A stretch of 13,500 nt of DNA from assembly GCA_018896355.1 (NCBI GenBank), contig JAHIMW010000166.1:1-13500 (forward strand). The letters run 5' to 3'. Shown here one piece after another: positions 1 through 6,288 of the stretch. How positions within the stretch are numbered: the first letter of the stretch is position 1; each line of letters begins with the position of its first letter. The notes under the pieces were generated by a model. The model saw nothing but the letters and a program-made list of their open reading frames with translations, ran no database searches and was not told the origin of the DNA. The translations under genes were made by a program, and so were the position numbers. The DNA is from Pseudomonadota bacterium. GTDB lineage: Bacteria > Desulfobacterota > Syntrophia > Syntrophales > UBA5619.

Positions 1-1667
1 AAGCCGACAATGCCGTGGCCGGTCTTCTCGATGCGCCACTGGGCGAACCGGATGAACTTGATGAAGTCGTCATCGAGGTTCAACTTTTTCTCGTTCAGGC
101 CGCGCTTGTAGTCGTTCAGCAGGCCGAGAATCCACGGGTTGCGGTTCATGCGTCCGAAGTTGGCGTAGGGCGGATTGCCAAGGACGACCATGATCGGCAA
201 CCGGGCCTTGACGTTGGCGGCGGCGTTGGCTTCCTCGGAAATCCAGTCCGCGAAAAGCCTGTCGCTGCGCCGGGCGGACTCCTCAAGGGTGTTGGTGAGA
301 AAGATGCCGAGCCGTTGGTCTGAGCTGAAGCTGTAGCCGGTCTCCTCCAATAGCATCCCGAGCTTGAGATGGGCGATGGCATACGGCGCCATGAGAATTT
401 CGAAGCCGAAAAGTCGGTTGAGCAGGTGCTTCTCCACGTAACCGTCCCATTGGCCGCGCTGCCGGGCGAACTTGGAGAAGATCAGGGTCAGCACGAAGTA
501 GAGGAAGGTGGCGGTTCCGACCGCGGGGTCGAGGATGAACGTGTTATCGTCGGCCAACCCCTGGGGACGGTTGAACCGGGTTTGCAGAAGCCCGTCCACG
601 GATCGGACGATATACTGCACGACCGGTTCCGGCGTGTATCGCACGCCGCGCTGGTCGCGAACCTTGGGATCGTAGGCGGCGAGGAAGGTTTCGTAGAAGT
701 GAACAACCGGGTCTTCCTTGCCCTTGCTTTTGCCGAAGTCTTGCATGATCTCCGCCATGTCCGCATGACGGAGCAGGTTAACGAGGTCATCGACGGCCCA
801 CGCAACGGTGTCCGGCATGTCCACGCCGGCGATTTCGGCAAAGAGCTTGCGGAGAAACGGGTTTGTCTTGGGCAGTTTGAAGGCCGCCATTTCGCGGGAG
901 AACTCCCGGTTTGCGGGGGCGTGGATGCGGGCGGCAAAGAGCCCATAGGCCAGCGTCTGCGCGAACATATCGGCGAACTCGGTTTCCGTGAGGTCGGGAA
1001 TCAGCGTTTCCCGGAAAGCCGCCAGCCAGTTGTGCAACCACGGGCCGCGCGACGGCATGGCCCCGCCATAGGGTTTCCGCGCCTCTTGCACGAGTTTGCG
1101 TTCCGTTTCCTCGGTCTCATGTTTGAAGGATGCAATGATCAAGTCGCGGATGATCCGCGTCATGCCCGCCATGCGCTGAGCAAGCTCCTTGGCGGTGCCG
1201 ACCGTCAACGCAGGTTCATGGTAGAAGGCGGTGAGGAGTTGCGCGAGTTTCTCGTCGCCGTCCGGCGCGGCCTTGATGCAGCCCTTGCCGTCAAAGTCGG
1301 CCACCCGAACGGTCAAACGTTTCTCGCCCGCGGCATACCAGCGGAACTCCAGGTAGTCGGTGAGAATCCAGTTCGGCAACGTAGAGTACCGTTTGAACTG
1401 CTCTCCATTCGGTCCTTTGCCGCGCTCCATCTCGTCGAGATTGACGCCGACGTCCTTCGTCTCGACGTGGCCTACCGGAACTCCCTTCCGGGTGATGTTG
1501 AAATCCGGCGCGCCGCAGGCAATCCGGCGGGGTTCGTTCGTGGCGTCGATCTCTTTGTCGCAAGCCTCCAAGAGGGCTTCCAAGGCGGTGCGGTGCGTGT
1601 GTTCCGTGGAATCGCCTTTTTCAAGGCTCTTCCTGATCTCCCTGATGTATTCTGCAAAAGAGTTCAT
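1..1667 (-). CDS. Type ISP-like restriction-modification enzyme, helicase-less (3' end beyond window)
   Basis: The reading frame is open from an ATG at 1667 to the window edge (555 codons, no stop), so the C-terminus is missing. Residues about 45-75 look like a PD-(D/E)XK nuclease core, with Asp55 in GAPDF and Glu69-x-Lys71 in GHVETKD, followed by the NWILTDYLEFRW segment common in Type ISP and related enzymes. Residues about 150-340 are helical and resemble the coupler. The N6-adenine methyltransferase follows: YTPEPVV at 344-350, motif I LDPAVGTATF at 379-388, and motif IV NPPY at 498-501. Family knowledge: such single-chain enzymes methylate one adenine and cut unmodified DNA, with the target-recognition domain C-terminal (outside this window). 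The interval between nuclease and coupler is too short for the helicase of true Type ISP enzymes. A GGGAGG lies about 11 nt before the ATG. The gene follows a toxin-antitoxin pair on the same strand after 31 bp. Subclass is inference. Confidence 0.85.
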   Translation of the reverse strand, partial: MNSFAEYIREIRKSLEKGDSTEHTHRTALEALLEACDKEIDATNEPRRIACGAPDFNITRKGVPVGHVETKDVGVNLDEMERGKGPNGEQFKRYSTLPNWILTDYLEFRWYAAGEKRLTVRVADFDGKGCIKAAPDGDEKLAQLLTAFYHEPALTVGTAKELAQRMAGMTRIIRDLIIASFKHETEETERKLVQEARKPYGGAMPSRGPWLHNWLAAFRETLIPDLTETEFADMFAQTLAYGLFAARIHAPANREFSREMAAFKLPKTNPFLRKLFAEIAGVDMPDTVAWAVDDLVNLLRHADMAEIMQDFGKSKGKEDPVVHFYETFLAAYDPKVRDQRGVRYTPEPVVQYIVRSVDGLLQTRFNRPQGLADDNTFILDPAVGTATFLYFVLTLIFSKFARQRGQWDGYVEKHLLNRLFGFEILMAPYAIAHLKLGMLLEETGYSFSSDQRLGIFLTNTLEESARRSDRLFADWISEEANAAANVKARLPIMVVLGNPPYANFGRMNRNPWILGLLNDYKRGLNEKKLNLDDDFIKFIRFAQWRIEKTGHGIVG

Positions 1668-1698
1668 CTCCCGGCATCCCTCCCGCCTGTTTAACTTT

Positions 1699-2118
1699 TT
1701 ACTGGCGCCTATCCGCCGTCTCCTCCATGATCTCAAGAAATTCGCGGGGCGTGACGATTCTGATCCCCTGATAGAGGCGAACATCGACCAACGCCTTGTC
1801 GCCGGAAACAACGCAACCGGCCTTCAGGGCCAGCGCGCAGGCGATAAATTTGTCGTCGTCCGGATCCGCGACGACGTGAATTTCCGGTGTTCTGGTTGTG
1901 AAGACGATGTGAAAGCCGCCGGCGAAAAGCTTCAGCAGCTCTTCCATCTCCGGGGTGTTGTCGAGTCCCAGGCGACGGAGGACTTCAATATACTCGTCAA
2001 AGATGTCCTGTGAAAGGCAGAGCGTCAGGCGTCCGTCCTTCCATAAATCGATGATGGTTCTGGGATTGCCGCCGAAAAAGGAGGAGATGAAGACATTGGT
2101 GTCCAGGACGATCCTCAT
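1699..2118 (-). CDS. PIN-domain toxin (putative RNase) of a toxin-antitoxin pair
   Basis: A 139-residue PIN-domain protein of the type annotated as putative toxin component, PIN family (COG1569-like). Acidic metal-binding residues are in the expected order: Asp6 in VLDTNVF, Glu42 in DEYIEVL, the Asp87-89 cluster in DPDDDKF, and Asp107 in SGDKAL. Family knowledge: PIN toxins are Mg2+-dependent ribonucleases inhibited by the cognate antitoxin. The frame extends upstream to 2208, but that would overlap most of the antitoxin's C-terminal coding region. The start at 2118 gives a classic ATGA overlap with the antitoxin stop, so translational coupling is likely. The restriction-modification gene begins 31 bp downstream, so the three may share a transcript. 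RNA target unknown. Confidence 0.85.
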   Translation of the reverse strand: MRIVLDTNVFISSFFGGNPRTIIDLWKDGRLTLCLSQDIFDEYIEVLRRLGLDNTPEMEELLKLFAGGFHIVFTTRTPEIHVVADPDDDKFIACALALKAGCVVSGDKALVDVRLYQGIRIVTPREFLEIMEETADRRQ

Positions 2119-2363
2119 CCTTTTCCTCGCCTGGTCTCTTGAATGGCCCCCGGAATCAGCTCGGCAGTGACGCCCTTTGCGGACAGTCGCCCCCCGATCC
2201 TTTCCCAAAGGTTGTCCACATAGGCGGCGATATCTCGGCTGGAGATGTATTCCTCGAGCAATTCCCGGACGACGTCGCTGGTCGTTTTCCCCTCCGCCCG
2301 TGCAAATCGGCTGACTTTATCCTTGAGTTCCGGTTCGATCCGGATGATCATCTGGGTTGACAT
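2115..2363 (-). CDS. Ribbon-helix-helix antitoxin / autorepressor
   Basis: An 82-residue protein whose residues 3-42 fit a ribbon-helix-helix fold: a short beta strand (QMIIRIEPEL), helix A (KDKVSRFARAEGK) and helix B (TSDVVRELLEEYIS). The C-terminal half would bind the PIN toxin. The start at 2363 is supported by AGGAGG six to seven nucleotides upstream (plus-strand 2370-2375). It ends in a 4-bp ATGA overlap with the toxin gene. Family knowledge: RHH antitoxins dimerise, bind palindromic operators in their own promoter and repress the operon; a perfect 7-bp inverted repeat lies just upstream. Specificity and exact family (CopG/MetJ-like) are inferred from the pattern only. Confidence 0.82.
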   Translation of the reverse strand: MSTQMIIRIEPELKDKVSRFARAEGKTTSDVVRELLEEYISSRDIAAYVDNLWERIGGRLSAKGVTAELIPGAIQETRRGKG

Positions 2364-2383
2364 GACGCCCCTCCTGTCATGGA

Positions 2384-2406
2384 ATCGTATTAAACGTCTA
2401 TACGAT
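2384..2406 (-). promoter_or_regulatory. Inverted-repeat operator candidate for the toxin-antitoxin operon
   Basis: ATCGTAT (2384-2390) and ATACGAT (2400-2406) form a perfect 7-bp inverted repeat around a 9-nt spacer, 21 bp before the antitoxin start. On the minus strand a -35-like TTGAGG (2415-2410) and a -10-like TTTAAT (2394-2389, 15-nt spacing) bracket or overlap it. The placement suits autorepression by the RHH antitoxin. Promoter elements are weak matches, so the operator is better supported than the promoter. Confidence 0.5.
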
Positions 2407-2449
2407 ATACCTCAAAGAAAGCGGCGTCAAGTAATATTCCGCCTTTTCC

Positions 2450-2515
2450 GGGGACATGTTCCGGGGCTTGGGGACACCTTGCCGCAAGGTGTCCCCGCAT
2501 GTCCCCGATTCCTCA
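2450..2515. repeat. GGGGACA palindromic repeat, copy 1
   Basis: An inner stem GGGGACACCTTGC (2470-2482) pairs perfectly with 2484-2496 around one base. An outer arm GGGGACATG (2450-2458) pairs with CATGTCCCC (2498-2506). An 11-nt stretch (2459-2469) interrupts the left side only. The right flank CGATTCCTC is shared with the second copy at 4893-4947. It lies downstream of hcp and upstream of the toxin-antitoxin operon, so it could form a transcript-end hairpin. It resembles REP-type elements mobilised by REP-associated transposases; that link is inference and no transposase is present here. Confidence 0.75.
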
Positions 2516-2521
2516 AATGAG

Positions 2522-2549
2522 GAAGGGGAGGCCCTCCGGCCTCCCCTTC
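2522..2549 (-). terminator. Probable hcp transcript-end hairpin
   Basis: A perfect 12-bp stem (GAAGGGGAGGCC at 2522-2533 with its complement at 2538-2549) closes a 4-nt loop, about 50 bp beyond the hcp stop codon. On the minus strand the tract after the stem is only weakly U-rich, so intrinsic termination is plausible but not certain. A 10-bp direct repeat (GTTCTGTCCC twice, 2565-2584) lies between it and hcp. Confidence 0.5.
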
Positions 2550-2597
2550 TCGTTCAAATCAATTGTTCTGTCCCGTTCTGTCCCGTCCGAACGCCGC

Positions 2598-4226
2598 TTA
2601 TCCGAGGATCGCCTTCAGATCCTCATCCGGCGTCGTGATCGGTTTGATCCCGAATTTCTCGACGAGAACGCCCAGCACGTTCGGCGTAATGAAGGCCGGC
2701 AGCGTCGGCCCCAGGCGGATGTTCTTGATCCCCAATGACAGCAGCGTCAACAGGATCACGACCGCCTTCTGCTCATACCAGGAGAGGACCATCGACAGCG
2801 GCAGATCGTTCACGCCGACGCCGAAGGCCTTCGACAGGGCGACCGCCACCTGGATCGCGGAGTATGCATCGTTGCACTGCCCCATGTCGAGGAGGCGCGG
2901 GATCCCGCCTATGGCGCCCAGCTCCTTGTCGAAGAAGCGAAATTTCCCGCAGGCGAGCGTCAGGACGATGCAGTCCGCGGGAACCTTTTCGACAAACTCG
3001 GTGTAGTAGTTCCGGCCCGGCTTCGCCCCGTCACAGCCCGCGACCAGGAAGAAATGGCGGATCTGCTTGGCCTTGACCGCCTCGATGATCGTTCCCGCCA
3101 CACCGAGGACCGCATTGCGGGCAAACCCCGTCATCACGCTTTTGCCCTCCGTATCCGCCTCGAATCCGGAGAGCGCGAGCGCCTTTTCGATCACCGGCGC
3201 GTAATTCCCGTCGGCGATATGCGTCACACTCGGCCAGGCTACGAGACCCGATGTGAAGATCCCGTCCTTGTAGGACTCCTGCGGCCTCTGGATGCAGTTG
3301 GTCGTCATCAGGATCGCCCCGGGGAAGGCGGCGAACTCCTTCGCCTGGTTCTGCCAGGCCGTACCGTAGTGGCCGTAGAAATGGGGATATTTCTTGAGCC
3401 CCGGATAGCCGTGGGCGGGAAGCATCTCGCCGTGGGTATAGACGTTGATCCCCTTCCCCTCGGTCTGCTTCAGCACCTCTTCGAGATCCTTTAGGTCGTG
3501 TCCGGAGACCAGAATCGCCTTTCCCTTCTTCGCACCCAGCGGCACCTTTACGGGCGTCGGATGGCCGTAAGCCCCGGTGTTCGCCGCGTCCAGAAGCTCC
3601 ATCGCCCTTAGGTTCACCTGGCCGCATTTCATAACCAGCCCCAGCGCCGCGCCCAGATCCAGTTTAGCGTCCAACAGAGAGGCAAGCGCTTCATGAAGGA
3701 ATGCAAAGACAGCATCGTCCTCCTGGCCGAGGATCAGGGCGTGGTCCGCATAGGCGGCAAGCCCCTTGATCCCGTAGAGAAGCGTGTGTTTCAGTGAGAG
3801 GATATCGGCGTCGGCGGCCGGATAGGCCTGGATGCCGTGCGCCTCGCCCTGGGCTACGAGCCCCGGAAGATCGTTCGCGGGGCTGAATTTCACGGCGGCG
3901 TCCGAAAAATCGGCGGCAACGCCCGCCGCGCGGAGTTTTCCCAAGAGAGCGTCGCGGAGGGCCGCGGCCCGGCGGATCAGCAGCGCCAGGCGTTCCGGGT
4001 CGAAATCGACGTTCGTCACGGTGGCGAAAAGGGCCTCGCAGGCAAATATATCCGCCGCGCGGTCGCGGATGCCGGCCTTTTGCGCCGCGACGGCCACCTG
4101 CGACATCCCCGTCAGCGCGTAGACCAGCAGATCCTGCAGCGCGGCCACGTCCGGCCGTTTTCCGCAGACCCCCGACGTATCGCACGCTATTCCTTTGACT
4201 GTCTGTTCACATTGGTAACAAAACAT
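2598..4226 (-). CDS. hcp: Hydroxylamine reductase / hybrid-cluster protein (class I)
   Basis: A 542-residue hybrid-cluster (prismane) protein, close to the usual anaerobe length of about 550. The N-terminal cysteines C3, C6, C15 and C21 (CX2CX8CX5C) match the [4Fe-4S] cluster of class I Hcp from strict anaerobes. All hybrid-cluster ligands are recognisable: His243 (GHDL), Glu267 (HGEM), Cys311 (NCIQ), Cys398 (GCDG, the persulfide position), Cys426 (ACGK), Cys451 (QCND) and Glu485 (WYEQ). Family knowledge: Hcp is cytoplasmic, reduces hydroxylamine in vitro and acts as a nitric oxide reductase or in S-nitrosylation under nitrosative stress. AAGGAGG lies six nucleotides before the ATG. No hcr reductase gene is adjacent, which is usual for class I enzymes. 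An FNR/HcpR-like box precedes the gene by about 105 bp. Confidence 0.97.
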   Translation of the reverse strand: MFCYQCEQTVKGIACDTSGVCGKRPDVAALQDLLVYALTGMSQVAVAAQKAGIRDRAADIFACEALFATVTNVDFDPERLALLIRRAAALRDALLGKLRAAGVAADFSDAAVKFSPANDLPGLVAQGEAHGIQAYPAADADILSLKHTLLYGIKGLAAYADHALILGQEDDAVFAFLHEALASLLDAKLDLGAALGLVMKCGQVNLRAMELLDAANTGAYGHPTPVKVPLGAKKGKAILVSGHDLKDLEEVLKQTEGKGINVYTHGEMLPAHGYPGLKKYPHFYGHYGTAWQNQAKEFAAFPGAILMTTNCIQRPQESYKDGIFTSGLVAWPSVTHIADGNYAPVIEKALALSGFEADTEGKSVMTGFARNAVLGVAGTIIEAVKAKQIRHFFLVAGCDGAKPGRNYYTEFVEKVPADCIVLTLACGKFRFFDKELGAIGGIPRLLDMGQCNDAYSAIQVAVALSKAFGVGVNDLPLSMVLSWYEQKAVVILLTLLSLGIKNIRLGPTLPAFITPNVLGVLVEKFGIKPITTPDEDLKAILG

Positions 4227-4302
4227 CGTGTACCTCCTTGGTATGAAATGGGGGGGGACAGCGCTATTTCCCCGAAATACGTCACTGTCCGCGTTTTTCT
4301 AT

Positions 4303-4344
4303 CTTCTACACCGGATATCGCAGGAATGGTTTGACTTAAATCAA
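4303..4344 (-). promoter_or_regulatory. hcp promoter with FNR/HcpR-like operator
   Basis: On the minus strand TTGAT-TTAA-GTCAA (4344-4331) is a CRP/FNR-family palindrome: one half matches FNR (TTGAT) and the other the TTGAC/GTCAA half-site reported for the deltaproteobacterial regulator HcpR. A TAGAAG hexamer (4308-4303, four of six to TATAAT) is placed so that the operator centre would lie near -41.5 of a start around 4296. That is the class II activator position and would give a leader of about 70 nt. The site is seen in the sequence; which regulator binds it is inference. Confidence 0.6.
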
Positions 4345-4351
4345 GAACCGG

Positions 4352-4509
4352 GAGGTAATTGCAAAAGTCTCAATAAATCCCCTCCCCACTGGCGGGGGAG
4401 GGTTAGGGGGGGGTTGCCATGAAATCAGCATATTGCAATTTCACCCACCCCCTAACCCCCTCCCGTCAAGGGAGGGGGAATATGTTTTGAAGAGTTTTGC
4501 GACAGCCTC
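4352..4509. repeat. MITE-like foldback element with GC-rich arms (AATTGCAAAA family)
   Basis: The left part (4352-4415) starts GAGGTAATTGCAAAA and carries a CCCTCCCC/GGGGAGGG hairpin followed by a GGTTAGGGGG run. The right part (4433-4500) is an imperfect reverse complement of it, ending GAGTTTTGC. The right part recurs almost identically in opposite orientation at 13431-13499. The element fills most of the space between hcp and cutA and its edge is only 8 bp from the hcp FNR-like box. It has no coding capacity. Boundaries are approximate. Confidence 0.7.
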
Positions 4510-4544
4510 CCGGAATATTAATTCTTATCCCGGCCGCCTCTTCT

Positions 4545-4877
4545 TCATTCCTCGCAAGACGCCGCCAGTTGCCCCTGGAGCCAGTCCAGATAGTCGCGGC
4601 TGCCGCCGTTCATCGCGAAGGCGACGATCTCCGGCGTTTCGTAGGGGTGGAGGGAAAGGATGGTCTGTTCAATCGCCCCGTAGTGCTCCTCCCTGCTCTT
4701 GATCAGGCAGAGCCATTCGCCGGCAGTCTCGATCCGGCCCTTCCAGCGGTAGATGCTTTCGATCGGCCCCACGATCTGGACGCAGGCGGCGAGCCGCGCC
4801 TCGACGAGCGCCAAGGCAATCCGCTCGGCATCCTCTTTGGTTTCCGTCGTTGTCGTCACCTGGATGAACCCTTCCAT
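4545..4877 (-). CDS. cutA: CutA1 divalent-cation tolerance-type protein
   Basis: A 110-residue protein of standard CutA1 length. Recognisable blocks are VTTTTETKEDAERIA (7-21), ARLAACVQI (27-35), SIYRWKGRIE (41-50), LIKS (58-61) and HPYETPEIVAF (77-87). Family knowledge: CutA1 forms very stable PII-like trimers; genetic links to copper tolerance exist but the biochemical role is unsettled. The open frame continues upstream to 4979 but would translate a palindromic repeat, and AGGTGA five nucleotides before 4877 supports the shorter start. It lies downstream of the RNA methyltransferase gene on the same strand with a 218-bp repeat-filled gap. Confidence 0.95.
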   Translation of the reverse strand: MEGFIQVTTTTETKEDAERIALALVEARLAACVQIVGPIESIYRWKGRIETAGEWLCLIKSREEHYGAIEQTILSLHPYETPEIVAFAMNGGSRDYLDWLQGQLAASCEE

Positions 4878-4892
4878 TGTCTCACCTATATT

Positions 4893-4947
4893 CCGGGACA
4901 TGTGGGGACACCTTGCGGCAAGGTGTCCCCACATGTCCCCGATTCCT
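4893..4947. repeat. GGGGACA palindromic repeat, copy 2
   Basis: A perfect 22-bp inverted repeat (4895-4916 with 4918-4939) around a single central G, so a cruciform or long hairpin with almost no loop. The core and the right flank CGATTCCTC match copy 1 at 2450-2515. This copy lacks the 11-nt interruption and therefore looks like the intact form. It sits 16 bp before the cutA start and would be transcribed in its leader if cutA is read from upstream. Confidence 0.8.
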
Positions 4948-4951
4948 CCCG

Positions 4952-5105
4952 CAGGCTGTTCAAAAATGTCCAGATGCAAGGCCCCCGAATTCGAAGAATC
5001 GTGGAGCGAAGCGGAACCAATCCTGCGCCGTGAGGCGTACTTTTTCGTACGTTGAACGGCTCAGGATGAGGTAAACGCAGCATATGGGCATTTTTCAACA
5101 GCCTG
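4952..5105. mobile_element. MITE-like 154-bp element with CAGGCTGTT terminal inverted repeats
   Basis: The left end CAGGCTGTTCAAAAATG (from 4952) and the right end CATTTTTCAACAGCCTG (to 5105) are terminal inverted repeats with one mismatch. The interior holds CCAGATGCAAGGC near the left end, GCAGCATATGGGC near the right end, and a small GTAC-TTTTTC-GTAC hairpin. I recognise this layout from repeats dispersed in Geobacter/Syntrophus-type genomes. There is no transposase, so any mobility would need one in trans. Its right terminus overlaps the last codons of the RNA methyltransferase gene. Confidence 0.75.
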
Positions 5106-5880
5106 TCTTTCGCACGCACTCGTACATCATGATCGCCGCCGCCTGTGGCAGGCTCAGCGACTCCGCCTCCCCGGCGCCGGGGATCCGCCACCGCTCGTCG
5201 GTCATCGCAAGAAGTTCTTCCGGCAGGCCGTGGCTCTCACTCCCCATCAGGAGCGCCGTCGCAGGGCCGCAGGGATGGGGGGCGACGCCCTCCCGAACCT
5301 CGCTTCCCACAACCCGGAAGCGGCCCCGGATCTCTGAAAGAATGCCGGCAAAATGGAGATCACCTACGACCGTCAGATGGAAGAGGCTCCCCATCGATGT
5401 CCGGACGACTTTGGGATTGGTTGCCTCGCAGGATCCCTCGCTGAGCAGGACCGTCCGGAAGCCAAACCAGTGCGCCGTCCGGAGAAGCGCACCCAGGTTG
5501 TTGGGATTGTTCACCTGGTGGAGAAGCAAAAGCGGCCCGCCTTCCTCCAGACGGCATGCGAGCTCAGCGGGCGGTGGAACGGCGGCCACCGCCATAACCC
5601 CCTCCGGGGACGGATCCTGGCTCAGGGTCGCCCATTCGCGATCCGTCAGCCGGTAAATCGGGATCCCGGACGGAACGCCGGCAAGGATTTCCTCCCGCCG
5701 CCCGGACTTTTCAGCGGAAATCAGCAGCGCCGCCGTCTTCCAGAAGCTCCGGAGGAGTTCGCCGACGACCTTGCCCCCTTCCGCGAGGCAAAGCCCCTCC
5801 CGGCGGCGGTACTTCTCCATCGTCAGCCTTTCCCACCCCCTGAGCTGCGACTTCGTGGGTTTCCCGATCCTCTCCGACAT
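5095..5880 (-). CDS. SpoU/TrmH-family RNA 2'-O-methyltransferase
   Basis: A 261-residue SPOUT methyltransferase. The three SpoU motifs are visible: NNPNNLGALLRTA (about 124-136), LLMGSESHGLPEELL (about 210-224) and IPGAGEAESLSLPQAAAI (about 233-250), preceded by an N-terminal RNA-binding-type region. Family knowledge: these enzymes use a knotted SAM site to 2'-O-methylate ribose in rRNA or tRNA; the RNA target cannot be read from the sequence. Motif 3 has SLSLPQA where most relatives have SLNVSVA. The frame extends upstream to 5964, but that part is repeat DNA; AAGGA five nucleotides before the ATG at 5880 fixes the start. The last three residues and the stop codon are supplied by the end of the neighbouring MITE-like element. 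Confidence 0.9.
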   Translation of the reverse strand: MSERIGKPTKSQLRGWERLTMEKYRRREGLCLAEGGKVVGELLRSFWKTAALLISAEKSGRREEILAGVPSGIPIYRLTDREWATLSQDPSPEGVMAVAAVPPPAELACRLEEGGPLLLLHQVNNPNNLGALLRTAHWFGFRTVLLSEGSCEATNPKVVRTSMGSLFHLTVVGDLHFAGILSEIRGRFRVVGSEVREGVAPHPCGPATALLMGSESHGLPEELLAMTDERWRIPGAGEAESLSLPQAAAIMMYECVRKTGC

Positions 5881-5908
5881 GGTCATCCTTAAAAATGGTG
5901 AAATATGT

Positions 5909-6030
5909 GAGCCAATTGCATAACTTAAAAAAAGTGTGTCACCCTCGCGAAAGCGGGGGTCCAAAAATCTCGAAAAGACTGGATTCCCGCTTCCGCGGGA
6001 ATGACAATATCGGACTTTTGCAATTTGCTC
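5909..6030. repeat. 122-bp MITE-like element, AATTGCA termini with REP-pair core
   Basis: The ends GAGCCAATTGCATAA and (reverse complement) GAGCAAATTGCAAAA form terminal inverted repeats. Inside are two inverted REP-like units, 5938-5963 and 5980-6005. The second has a perfect ATTCCCGC/GCGGGAAT stem around TTCC and the first a related stem around GAAA. The termini match those of the elements at 4352 and 13422, while the core is different. It lies between divergent genes (RNA methyltransferase and DapA-like). Confidence 0.7.
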
Positions 6031-6126
6031 ATTTGTTAAGAGTCGCGGGATATTTTAGCAGAGAAATCTGAAGATTGGAAAGGGTTTCTGACAAACCGTT
6101 CCCAATAAACCGGAAGGCTTTTACCC

Positions 6127-6155
6127 TTGACAGAAGCCCTTCTTTTTCCTATGGT
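6127..6155 (+). promoter_or_regulatory. Sigma-70-type promoter for the DapA-like/dehydrogenase pair
   Basis: TTGACA (6127-6132, perfect -35), a 17-nt spacer, and TATGGT (6150-6155, four of six to TATAAT). A start near 6162 gives a leader of about 125 nt before the gene at 6289. Nothing else recognisable lies in 6031-6288 apart from the ribosome-binding site. Confidence 0.6.
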
Positions 6156-6288
6156 CTTCTCGCCGCGATGAAGCAGTGACCGTCTTGGCATTCATAACAG
6201 GCAAGCCACGCAAGTCATTCCGCAGCACCCGCGGATCGGTGATCCGGTCACGGGAAAAGCGGAATTTTCCGTAAGGGAGGAGAATACC

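Noticed and set aside
369..1694. 441-codon plus-strand open frame
   Set aside because: It is antisense to the restriction-modification enzyme, whose minus-strand frame shows clear nuclease and methyltransferase motifs; the plus-strand translation has no recognisable domain.
4545..4979. Longer cutA with 34 extra N-terminal residues
   Set aside because: The extension translates the palindromic repeat; the ATG at 4877 has a ribosome-binding site and matches family length.
5881..5964. Longer start for the RNA methyltransferase
   Set aside because: The added residues come from a REP-like repeat, and AAGGA decides for the ATG at 5880.
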